The translations under genes were made by a program, and so were the position numbers. DNA of 64,000 nucleotides, from assembly GCA_017506865.1 (NCBI GenBank), contig JAFCMP010000057.1, positions 372,001 to 436,000 on the forward strand, given 5' to 3'. Below the pieces are notes generated by a model that searched no databases, had not been told where the DNA came from, and saw only the letters and a list, made by a program, of their open reading frames with translations. This DNA comes from Tribonema minus (taxonomy: Eukaryota; Sar; Xanthophyceae; Tribonematales; Tribonemataceae). Of the stretch, positions 12,575 to 23,685 are shown in pieces. Every line of letters begins with the position of its first letter. The first letter of the stretch is position 1.

Positions 12575-12850
12575 GTCGTGTACACACGAACCCCATATTT
12601 GGGCCAGCCTGGCCCAAATATCTCGTGCGCCAGGTAGGCCACGTCATCAGCTGAAAACTGCGCTGCTGCCGCACCCGAAGCGGCACATTGTGCCCCAAAG
12701 CAAAGCGCCCTAAGTGGCAATAGGCAGATTGCGCCAACTGTCACGCTGTAGCGGTGTGCTCACGGTCAGGCAACGCAGTGCAGCCAGTCAAACTTGCAGC
12801 AGCACATCTCCTACCGCCTGAAAAAGCACCGCAAGTGCTTGTGCAGGTCA
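12575..12850 (-). repeat. Inverted copy 1 of an interspersed repeat with a 27-nt palindrome
   Basis: Read on the minus strand, this segment matches 19255-19650 on the plus strand, apart from about 140 extra bases in the latter. It contains an almost perfect palindrome at 12595-12621: two 13-base arms ATATTTGGGCCAG and CTGGCCCAAATAT around one base. No transposase coding is visible. Confidence 0.75.
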
Positions 12851-13378
12851 TGCTAAAAGTTCGTGATCGGGCACACAACACAGCTCTTCCTCACGGCTGT
12901 TGGGTTACATAGCAGATCATTAGATATTCCTATGTGAGTGTGCAATGCAGTTCTTGTCGGCGAGTCTTGCATGCATTTGTGTCAGGGTTCTCTAGAGAAT
13001 GGTAGCCTGGTCAATGACGAAGCAGATGTTGAATTCGTCATTGACCAAGGGTTAAAGCAGAGCATATTGCAGCAAGGTGAAAGCCGATTGCTAAGGGGCA
13101 TATGTGCTCGAGGCAGACTGCGTGGTCTTGTACTGGTATTGAATTCTGCATCTCAGAGTGAACACGCTGTGCAATCTGGCTTGGAGTAGTCACCTAATAC
13201 AGTAAGCTCTGGATGCTACAAATAACTGTGGGAACATTTACCATGGGGCTGTTGCACTCCATTCGTGAAGATATCATGTTGTTTTCATGCAGTGCGTTGT
13301 GTTCTTTGCAGTACGCATTGTGATGCCGCTGCCACATGGTCTGTGAAATCATGCTTTGGAATCAGCAGCATACATGAT

Positions 13379-13530
13379 AACCCATCGCCTGTTGGCTTCT
13401 GTGTGTGTAGTGTCAGCAAGTATGACCTTGGCAGGTGTTCACACGTGCAAATGTATTCAATGACCCATCGCCTATTGCCTTTATTGTGTGTGGCGTGTCG
13501 GCAAATGTGACCTCGGCAGGTGCTCTTGTA
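13379..13530. repeat. Direct repeat, two units of about 65 bp
   Basis: Two diverged units share CCCATCGCCT, TTGTGTGTG, GT(G)TCGGCAA and GACCT.GGCAGGTG. Intergenic; no function seen. Confidence 0.55.
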
Positions 13531-15239
13531 CAATGCTGCATGCAGCTTGTGCCATGCGATGTAGTACGCAGCTTGGAGCAGTGGCTATTCTGTAACATTT
13601 ACACATCAATCTTTTCAATTTTTCCCCTCTTTGTTCTCTGTTTTTGTGATGCCTTCGCAGGATTGCAAGTAGGACTTACTTTGTATGGCGAGCCACTGAA
13701 TGCAAATGTTGACATCAATGGCCAGAGCAGGTGAAGTAGCTCGTGAATACAAACTGTGGTGTTTGATCTCAGTCAGCGTTTCTGTGGCTGATAGACAAGT
13801 CTTTCGCTCCGCAGCGCCTACGTGCATGCTCTGAATGATGCAGCATATGAGTCCTCTGTAGCTGTGACCAGTCTCTTGCTGGGACCTATGTGCAAGCATG
13901 TGAGCATTATATGCTTCCAAGTACATTAAATTACGTAGTTTGAAGTCGTAAATGTGCTGCTTTAAAGTATGTAGTAAGTGTGCTGCACCTGCAGTGCTCT
14001 CGCTTTTTCCCAGATCGTTAGCCACACCTGTGCTGGTTTCTCACATCTCTGCCGAGCGTCGCTGTTCGTGTGAGTTCTGCAAATTTGTCTTCCTTATCTG
14101 CATGCCCATCATGCCAATTGCTGAACCCAGAAGCACACGGCAACTGGTGCGGGTTCACGCGCCATTGCAAGTAGAGTGTCATGTGCACCTTTCCAGGCAG
14201 ATTTGCACGCGGGGACTTCCAACGAGCGCCGCTGTCACTGCCTGTGCTCTAACACCACCTTCACCTTTGGGGTGCTCTCGCGAACCGTGGCGCTCAAGCT
14301 TCAGCTGCATCGGCAAATCACGCCTCCCGCCGCTGCCCACTGGCAGGCCAGCGCAGGAAGAAATGGCGCGCTACCTACCAGCGTTCAGCTCTGGGATGTG
14401 CGCTATGCACGCTGGGCGATGGAGCCAAGGCGCGTGCAAGCGCGCCGTAAGCGCTTGCGCTTCCGTGGCGAGGCAACTGACCGCAGTGGCAGGCGCAGCT
14501 TCTTGGGCACGCCTTGGCCAAATTACGGCTGCATCAGGTTAGCGGCATATTGGTGCGTTCCGGCATGACGTTGGTCATAGAGCATCGCCATGGCCATGTC
14601 TGGATAATGGGTAACTGTGCACCGCGTCATGCGGCAGCAAGCTCAGCGCTGCGTTTCACCTGTGCACCCACACATTTGCAGCAATGCTGGACTGCTGTAA
14701 CGACCGTGTGTCACTCCACTGGGGACCCTGGCGCATGAGAGCACGTGTGCACCGTGTACACAATGCCATGCTCGCCAAGTTTAACATCATGTGCATAGCA
14801 GGAATGCGTACCGTTGGTGCATGTGAACGTCAGTTGAACATTGGACCATGGCAATTTGGTATCAGATACCGATCTGGGATAGCGGCAATGCTGCCCTTAA
14901 ACTTTTATCGACGGCACCGGTGCTGCTGCTGCTGCTGCTGCTACACGTCAGATGCGCAGCACTAGACGCAGTTGCGTACCGCCGCTTCTTGGCCCTCCTG
15001 CGCGCACGTGGACACAGCAGCTGCAGCAGTGCTCAACACTAGATGAAGCAGCCCTGAGAGCGCTGAACGCGCCTGCATCCTAGCCCCGCGGCCTGCCCCC
15101 CGCCCCCTCTCGCTAGCATGTGCGCCTTGTACACCCCTTGAAAAATACTCTGACTTGTGACGTCAGCGAGGTGGTGCACTGCCACTTCTCCGTTGCCGCT
15201 CGCCACAGGGTTCGCCCCAGAACACCGCCTCTTTGGAGC

Positions 15240-15405
15240 GTCGCCGCAGCTGCAGATTACGGCAGCGCTCACCACTGCAGCAGCGCTCACCACTAAAGCA
15301 GCGCTCAACGCTACAGCTGCAGCAGTGCTCAACGTGCAGCTGCTGCTGAGCGCTCACCACTGCAGCAGCGTTGAGCGCTGCAGCAGCAGCGCTCGCCACT
15401 AGGCC
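15240..15405. repeat. CAG/GCT-rich low-complexity repeat
   Basis: Short units such as GCAGCGCTCACCACT and GCAGCAGTGCTCAAC recur imperfectly on both strands, and the region can fold on itself. No coding role was found. Confidence 0.65.
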
Positions 15406-18400
15406 GCACGGCTTGCACAGTCCACGGTAAATTTGCAGGTGACCTGTTGTTGACAATTTCACCCTCACCATAGCCGTCCCCCTACTTGCAATCACAGGAT
15501 CGGACTGACATCTTGGCCACGACGCATTCGGCGGCGCTTCAAGCAGGAAGCATTACGGGCAACGCGCGCTCAATGCCGGCACTGCCATTGCCCGGGTCTC
15601 GTCGACGCCCCACTTGATGAAAATGAGGCAAGCAATTGCGATGAGCTTATGCCAACATTTTCTCAGTATGCCGTTCAGCATGCACATGCACACAATGTGC
15701 ATTACGCGCATGAACATTGGCAGCAGCCATGTGTGAAGCACGTGCAATAGAGATCCGACCTTGACCACTGAGGACGCTCCTTGTCAATGTGTAATGCGCA
15801 CTCCAGGTTGGCAGTTTGGCACTGCCTGTGGTGGTGAGCGGTGGGCGATGGCAGGTCGTGGAGTAAGCAATCCTAATAGCAACCTTAGGGCTTAAATGTG
15901 CTTGCGAGTATTTGAGTCGTTGCACATGCTGTTTTTGTGGTCCGCTCTGATGCTTCACCATACACAATTGAGTGCATGTATGCACACGAGTGCTTCGAAG
16001 TCTGACTTTGCTGAAAACTGAACATCCTTTTGAACACAAGGCTCATGGAGTACGTCCCTTCTGCAGTCGCCGGGGAAATGTCATGCGTCGTGTGCAGAAA
16101 ACTCACTGAGCCTGCTTGCTGTGTGCTTGCGACAGGGGGCGTTGTTCATAATAACGGCGGCTGCTGCGGCGTGGCCGGTGCAACATCAATGTATCGCTGA
16201 CGACAGCAGCAGCGACAGCAGCGCTTGCAGCGTCGGGGCTGCCGCCACCATGCACAGCACACGCATTGGCAGTTGCACAGGCATGGACACCGAATGCAGC
16301 AGCTTTGGGACCTAGTGGGCAACAGCTGCGGTGGAGCCGGCTACAAGGACGGACAGCCTTTGAGGCAACCTGGCGACTACAGCGGCCATTGCACTCAGAC
16401 AATGCTGCAGTTTGCACGCGTGACTCCGCCCCTCTCGTGCAATGGCAGCAGCCTGCATCACCTATGCAGATACACGAAAGTTGACATGGTGCTTTGAGCA
16501 CTGACATGGCGCAGCAGCCAGCAAGATGAAGTACGGGACTTGCAATCCCGTTGCAAATGTCAAGTCCTCGCCACCTCGACAAGCGTTGGAATTGATGCAG
16601 TGCTGTGGCCGATTAGCATATGGCCCTCGGCCAATAGCACGCGACCTACAGTAGCAGTCTATGCCCTAGCCCATTCATCAGACTTCAGGGGATATGGAAC
16701 ACTTTGTAGAGAAACAGGCTCGCGGCAGCACATCGGGCAAAACCGCAGCCTGAGCGCTTTGCAAGTACAATACATCTCTTGCATTGGCGTTCCAATTCTG
16801 TTTGCATGCAGGTTTTCTCTCTAAGTTTTGCGCGGTGCCATTATGTCATGTGTCATGTCTTGAATTTTTGTTCCGACTGCTGCACGTGTGATGAGCCAGT
16901 TGTGACAGCAATCATGATCTCACTTCATTCTCTAAGGTCCGTTGAGCAATCCCAGTGGTTCAGGAGTGAATGTGCCACGTCAAATTATTCAGCCATTTGC
17001 ACCTGAGCGCTCAGTCACGCCGCTGGTGATTTTTTGTGTGTTTACTGTGCAATGGATTCCTGTTTGCGGGATGTATTGTTCATTTTTTGGTTTGCGCTAT
17101 GTATTCATAGACATCATTTCGCCATCAATGCATCAACGTTTTAAAAGCAAGCCGCACTGCGCCCACTTCGTTCAATCACTTCAAAAATACTTCATTGATG
17201 TCTTTGTCTTCAGTACATCAACGTCAAGCAGGCGGCACTGCGCCCACTTGAAAAAAAGTTTATATACTTGTTTTTAAGAAGTAGCGTGTTTGCAGACACA
17301 GGGTATCACACAGACATACCAGCAGCCATGTTTCAGCTCATCTACATTGCTTTGAAGGCAGCAGTACAGGCGAGTGAGACATGCATGAGATAATTGCGGA
17401 CGTTTGCTGCCTATGCAAGGCACCCATCATGAGCAGTGCACCGTTGCACCACCAATAAAGCACACCAAGCATCAACAGTGCGAAAAATATGTAGGAGACA
17501 AACATAAAAAGTGTTGTCTTGCACAGTGGAGAGTCGAGTATTTGTTGATTCAATTAAGTAGTCACTACGACCAGGGCCACGCGCTGCCATGTGCAACTGA
17601 CACAGCTGCAGGCGCGCTGCATGAGCTAAGGTGCTCACACTGCACTGGTCGCACATATGGCGGACATTGAGCAGCTGCAGTATGCTGATGCGTCTCACAA
17701 TTCTCAAGATCTCAGCATAACTTGTTGAATCTGCGCTCGCTCATCACAGCCAGATAGCAGTCGAAGCTGCGCCTGTGTATGCGCTCTGCGCGGCGGCACA
17801 CCTGCTGCTGAGTGCGCGTCATCGCCAAGGCCCTTCGCACTTGTGAACCGAGCATCGTGCGCCACGCCTGCCACTGCAAGGCGCTGCTGCTGATCAGGCC
17901 ACCTCGCTTGCTGTCACCGCCAGAACGTTCGCCCTAAGCCGCCTCCAGTGGCCCGCATGCTTCGACCCGCAGTGCGCTGGTGCGCCAGACCGCCGCCGGC
18001 ACCACATGCTTGCAGGCACGCACCACTGCTGCCGCCGTAAAGTGATGTGAGCTCCGGCGTTAAGTGCGCTGCGCTGCTTGCCTTCCTTGCCAATCACACG
18101 CGCTGCTGGTATACGCGCAGTGTGCCGCATGTATACCGATGTCAATGCAGGTGTGACGCATGTATACCGCCGTCAGTGCAGGTGCCGCCGCTGACGTTGC
18201 ACGCAGCACACATGCTGCGCGCAATGCTCGCTGCCCACGCGCCTGTACGCACCCTTCTCAATGCTGAACATGTGGCTGTTCTGCTGCTGCTGTCGTGCAC
18301 GCCCCCATCTGCGCTAACCAGCTGTCTGAAACGACAGACAATAGGCAACAACCCTAATGAGCAATGTCGATGGGTGTGTTGAGTAACATGTACGCCACAT

Positions 18401-19254
18401 CACATGCATTGCCGTGCTCACAAAAAGTCAACATTATGGCGTGAGAATGGACTGACTGCATGCAGGTGCACAACAACCCCTTCTTCGAAGGTAATGATTG
18501 GTACACACGAAAAACGAGAAACTGGTACGGCTGCCAGCTGAGGGCGCCACATGTGCATAGTGCACATGAGTGCACAAGGGATGTAACTGTTCTTTGGCAA
18601 AGCTTCCTTGCTTGCAGTTATGTAGGCTTCAAAGTTTGGTATCTTCCTCTGATGGCATCAAGAAACACAAGTGGCTTCAAAGTCCAATATCTTCCTCTGA
18701 TGGCACGATACACAAGTGCCACATGTACAAGTGGCTGTGAACGAAGTACACGGGTGATGTGGGCGGGCAGTTGGTCAGAATTGATATATTGCGCGCCACA
18801 AGCGACCTATGCAACGCATTGCACGGCACAAGCGACCTATGCAACGCCAAGCCTAGCTTTCATGATCCCCACGTCAAGAGTCGAGCAGGTTCCCTGCCTG
18901 TTCTATGCACCAACATCATTAGTTTCAAGCAAATCAGCATCGCGCACTCACCTTCCTTGCCAGTATGAAGCCACATGATGTTTCCAAGCGCCATCATGCT
19001 GCATTTGCAAGGTTCTGCAGCATATTTTCATCCATCATGGTCAAAATCTTCCCTTTCGTCAGCTGAAGCCCGTTCAATCTCAGCTCCACCGACCTGCAAG
19101 CAGCAGAAAAAGCAACATGCATCAGACAGCGGCTGCTGTCGACGCAAACAGAGTATCCTGAGGGCACAAGCATCAGCAACGCATGAATATGCATGTACAT
19201 AGAGGCCAAGAGACGTCCGTGTTGGCTGCTTGAATGTGTCGAGGCAGGCTGCAC

Positions 19255-19650
19255 AAGCACTTGCGGTGCTTTTTCAGGCGGTAGGAGATGTGCTGCTGCA
19301 AGTTTGACTGGCTGCACTGCGTTGCCCGACCGTGAGCACACCGCTACAGCGTGACAGTTGGCGCAACCAGCGTTTTGAAGGTGCACGTGCATGGCGCCTC
19401 ACCTGGAGCTGCAGCGAGTGGCAGCGCATCGATGCAGGTTCCAAGCATGCTCCACAGGCATCACGCCGTTGACCCATCGCTCTGCTGGCGTGTTAGTGTC
19501 CTATTGCCACTCAGGGGCGCTTTGCTTTGGGGCACAATGTGCCGCTTCGGGTGCGGCAGCAGCGCAGTTCTCAGCTGATGACGTGGCCTACCTGGCGCAC
19601 GAGATATTTGAGCCAGGCTGGCCCAAATATGGGGTTCGCGTGTACACATG
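19255..19650 (+). repeat. Inverted copy 2 of the interspersed repeat
   Basis: Plus-strand counterpart of 12575-12850, about 6.5 kb away and inverted. It includes the palindrome at 19604-19630 with one arm mismatch. An internal stretch of about 140 bases (around 19360-19490) is absent from the other copy. Confidence 0.75.
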
Positions 19651-20117
19651 CAGGAGATGCTGAGCATGTCCGTGCTATATGACTGCATCATGCTCACGAC
19701 GTTAGAGTTCGCAACCAATAGTGAAAATGATGTAGAATGTTCAAAATAATGTAGAACGTGCACACAAGAACACCGGCACATGTTCAGCCATGAACACACA
19801 CGTGCACCCATGAGACCCGCCATCAGCATATGGTTGTTGCGCGTGTGCTATATAACGTAAGCTTGTACTCAGCTGATGCGGACGTAGGTGTGCGGTCTTT
19901 CGAGAGCCACGAGATTCACAATCTTTCAACCTGTGGTTCGCTGGTCTCATGCGTGGGTATACCGTGGGATGGCTGAGTCAAGATTTGTTGAAGCACTACA
20001 ATCTATATATTCTTGGGGAAGCTCACTGCCAACGCATAACACGGCACAAACCATGTGGACTTTCTAAGCCCTATGTCACTGCATACAGCCCAAATCGATG
20101 CTTCTCAATCCGATAGC

Positions 20118-23100
20118 TCACTCTGCCTTCAACGTCATGCCATTGGCTTCCGCCACTGCTGAAGGGGACCCGTTGAGAGACTGCGCCTTGAACATTGCGA
20201 CGGCCTTCTGGGAGAACCACGCATTGTATGCGCCAATGCCAAAAGTGACCCACGCTGCAAGGCCCGTCGCAGGACCATACACAGCGTCGGGGAATCCCTC
20301 TGGCGTGATGTCACTGAACTTCTGACCGCCAGTGCCAAGCATGCTGCCCAGAAGGGCATGGCACAGGAGGCATGCGACCGCGCACAGGCGCGTCACGCCA
20401 AAGAAGAAGTAGCAGCAGGAGAGCATGATCATGTGCGCCCTGTGATACGCGCAGGCATGGGAAGGACAGGCGGAGAAGCCTCAGGGCGCAAACAGCCTGG
20501 GTGCGCACGCAATTATGTGAGTGAATGCCAAACCCAACATCTAGGTACATGCCTGGTGATGCCGATGAGGGCACATGGGTACACCTTTGCCAGTGTGCAC
20601 ATGCAAGTGTGTGTCTCTGTGTGTGTGTGTTTGTGTGTGCGTGTGTGGGAGGGGGGGGGTGTGCATCAGATGCAACATAGCGCAGCACATCGCTGCGGAC
20701 GCTGCAAACAGCTGCATTGCATCCCCAGTTGGCTTGTAAGAAGCGAAGAACACCGCAACTGAGTCTGCAAGGCAAATTCATAAAAGTGGAGCAACCTGTG
20801 CGCTTGTGCATGCATATGCGAGGATCCACCTGCTTCTCTGTAGATCAGATCCTCATCTGCCGCCATCAGCTGCGTGCAAATCACATGCCAGGTCACAAAG
20901 GTCCCATTCTGCAAGACCACCCCTTACCAACACACATTTCTTGGCTGGGACTCACGCTTCAGGGGTCATCCAACCTGGACATTCACTGGATTTGGTTGGA
21001 AACCCAAAACGTTGCCTTTGTGAAGGACTGCGACGGCCCTCTACTAGACTGCGTGAAGCGAATATGACCCCAACCATGGCACTCACCACCACATTACCTT
21101 GTGGCTGACAGCAACAGCAATACCATGACGTCATGCTAGCGTATCTAGCAGTTGCACACACTCAATGACTTCAAGTAAGTCAAGACTTCCAAAGGTAATG
21201 AAACGGCTAGACAGCATTGGTCAGCAAGGGTAACGCACAGCCAGCTTGTGACAATGCTGACGACAACCCAGCTTTGCAGTATCCGGTGTCACTATGGCAG
21301 CGGTTGCTGAGTGGTAGGGTCTGTTGTTCAGCATCGCTTCTTTGTGTGCTTTGAAATAAACCATGCGTGCATACACCACAGTGTACATCATGGCTCAGCT
21401 GCTTGCACAGCGTCAGCTGGCGCTCATTTCGGTGTTATCCTTGAAAAACGCATACTTGAGCGCTTGTCAAGTCCTGGTCCAGAGCTCACCTGTGCCCTGC
21501 CACGTCCTTAGCCTTGATCTTCTTGTAGCCGATGAATGCAAACGCCGGCAGACAAGCGACGACGGGTGCATCCAACATAGCCACGGTGACGGCTAGCTTC
21601 ATGTGGCATACCATGTAGCACAGGAAGGGGTACTGCAGAATGCACAAGATTGCAAAAGGCACACAACACGCTTCTGGAATTATAAAGGAGCACAAAGAAG
21701 AGTAGAGATTGACCTACCAGGTCCAGGTCCAGGTAGACGCACACAAACTTGACAACATATACGGAGCGTAGAGTCACCATGAATAACCTCGCACAGCGCT
21801 GGATACACTGGCCTTGGATTAGCAAGGCAAGTTGCAGCTTCACACGCCGACACATGCAACACAAAATTGCAACATTACACCACAGATGCCTTATCCACAG
21901 CAAAAAATCGCTCCATGAGGTGAACCCAAGGTGTGGCTGCAGACATCGCCGCCATGCATGTGCTTTACATTGTAGTATACTAAAATGCATTCATAGAACC
22001 ATCGTGTTGCCAATGCACGCAGCCTGTCTCATCAAAGGCCGCCATGATTACTATTCTGGTGTCAAGTGTTGCATGTGCTCATGCAGTACGCTACCCGTTG
22101 TGTTCCATTCCCACCTGTAGAACGGCCAAGAGCAGAAACACCTGCCCGAGAAGTCTGTGAAGGGGCACAATAATGATGAAAGAAACGCAAGTGCGTGACA
22201 CATCAGGCATTTGTGGGCCATGAACATGCGGCTTGATGCCTGATGGTGTCCACCATGCAACCACTGCGTTGGTGGAGCACATGGACCTACACAGCCAATT
22301 GCAAGAGCACAGAAAGATGTAGAATGGTTGCATGTGGCGCATCGACCAAACGTCATAACTTCACAAGCTACTCAAATCTGCATTAATTCATCAGGCCATG
22401 TATGCATCGACGGCAATAAAAGAGTGCCGTCCATTGTTCAAATGGGGGCGAGGTCCCCAAAGTCAGCAAGTGACAGCTGCTGCAGGCGTTAGGCTGTGCA
22501 GAAGGACAGCTGATTGCGAACAAGCAATTTTTGCATTGGAAAGTGCCACTGCAGTCTCATTGACTCTAATGCTCTCTTGGCTACAGGCACCGGCTGCGAT
22601 TTGAGAAGTTCGTGAGGACGCGAACCTGTGCAGCGCTAGTTGCTTCCTCCTCAGTGTCGGGTTGAGCTGAAGGGTGAGCAGGACCGCCGACACCAAGCTA
22701 GTAGCCGTGTGCAGCTTCTTGACCCACAGGTCATCCGGCGCAAATACCTTCTCGTACAGAATGCTCTTGATACCCGCCTCATGCCGCAGTCCCCACGGCT
22801 TGATCATGACCGAGGCGAAGTCCTCATACTGCTCGTCCTGACTGGTAAACCAGTACACGTTGAAGCTCTGTGCACCCACACCAGGACAGGCAGACAGGCA
22901 GAGCGGGAGGAGCAAATGCCATCGTAGTAAATGCCGGACCTCACACACTCATCATTCGCGCGAAGTTGTCGTTCGGAAGGGAATGTCTTAGATACAAAAT
23001 ATGTACCTTGACCGCCTAGAAGCGCAGAAGTCTCAAGCCGACATTGACATTGCTGAGAACGCCCATTGCTTCTTAAGCGCCCGTTTTGCGCACCTTGTGT

Positions 23101-23285
23101 ACTCACTCACACCAGAACGGGCAAAGAGAGCGGAGGAGGCTTCAAATTAATGACCGCGACAACAAGCCGTCAAGTTGTCCACACAGCAGAAAGCTGTCTA
23201 TCTTGAACTGTCGATCAACTACATCATTTACCTTGACCGCCCAGAAGCACAAGAGCCCCAAGCCGACGTTGCTGAGGACGCCCAT
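20118..23285 (-). CDS. Multi-pass membrane protein of unknown function
   Basis: Five minus-strand exons (23285-23232, 22867-22626, 22154-22115, 21632-21490, 20439-20118) join in phase to a 266-residue protein. It starts MGVLSNVGLGLLCFWAVK, then SFNVYWFTSQDEQYEDFASV. Hydrophobic segments lie near residues 5-18, 74-90, 100-122, 130-148, 163-190 and 215-235. After a basic stretch (RRKQLALHR) the segment HRLLGQVFLLLAVL weakly resembles the HR..G region of DUF2306 membrane proteins; I would not rest an assignment on it. The short exon 3 (40 bases) and the weak donor GTTCGC after exon 2 are the least certain junctions. I do not recognise the family. A degenerate second copy of exon 1 lies in intron 1 (23066-23007). 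Confidence 0.62.
20605..20655. repeat. GT-rich microsatellite followed by a G run
   Basis: An imperfect GT tract followed by nine or so G in intron 4 of the membrane protein gene. No function inferred. Confidence 0.85.
23007..23066 (-). pseudogene. Degenerate duplicate of the first exon of the membrane protein gene
   Basis: Minus-strand sequence here repeats exon 1 (23285-23232): ATGGGCGTTCTCAGCAA near the start and GCGGTCAAG followed by a GT donor at the end. It carries a 6-base insertion and an in-frame TAG four codons before the donor. Used as a first exon it would terminate translation, so it looks like a decayed tandem duplication. Confidence 0.65.
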
Positions 23286-23685
23286 CGCTGGATCTCTCTA
23301 GCGCACCAACTGCAACTGCAACTTGCACTTGCCCGCAGAGACATTTTCGGGGGGATGAGAAAATTATTTGACATGCTGGCATTGATGCATGCATGCTGGC
23401 ATACATCCACACACACACACACACACACACACACATCGCAGGAAGCAGAAGCCTCAAGCTGTGCTTGTGCATCATTGGCGCTGCTTATGGGCCACTGGAG
23501 AAGGCCAATGTGTGGCTCATTGATGCAGCATTGCCCATGAGCACAGGAGCCGCGACCTAGCCCTCATCGTATGTGTACATTTCATATACAAATGCGCAGG
23601 CTGCAGCGTCTTGGTGCCAGCCAGCAAGGCACTGCGTGAATGTCACAACACTTGATGTGTGACGACAGAACAAGCCACCCGCATG
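23286..23685. other. Short intergenic region with a CA microsatellite
   Basis: It lies between the start of the membrane protein gene and the stop of the phosphatase gene, both on the minus strand, so it must serve as 3' region of one and promoter of the other. A (CA)n tract covers 23407-23434. I see no other element. Confidence 0.6.
23407..23434. repeat. (CA)n microsatellite
   Basis: An uninterrupted CA dinucleotide run just upstream of the membrane protein start on the minus strand. Confidence 0.95.

Larger units (their letters stand above)
12235..20117. other. Long intergenic stretch without a recognisable gene
   Basis: About 7.9 kb separates the hevein/DPBB start from the stop of the membrane protein gene. 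I checked both strands for phase-consistent exons and known motifs and found none. It holds an inverted pair of a roughly 280-400 bp repeat (12575-12850 and 19255-19650), GCT/CAG-rich low complexity at 14918-14941 and 15240-15405, and several short direct repeats (13379-13530, 17125-17255, 18625-18715, 18795-18848). Open frames up to about 196 codons (13952-14542) resemble nothing I know. Promoter sequence of the hevein/DPBB gene must lie at its start. Confidence 0.5.

Noticed and set aside
13952..14542. 196-codon plus-strand frame
   Set aside because: Overlapping frames are equally open, no splice-consistent partners or motifs were found, and it looks like GC-rich chance coding.
20605..20655. 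CRISPR-like or other spaced repeat array
   Set aside because: It is a simple GT microsatellite; no regularly spaced repeat-spacer array exists in the window.
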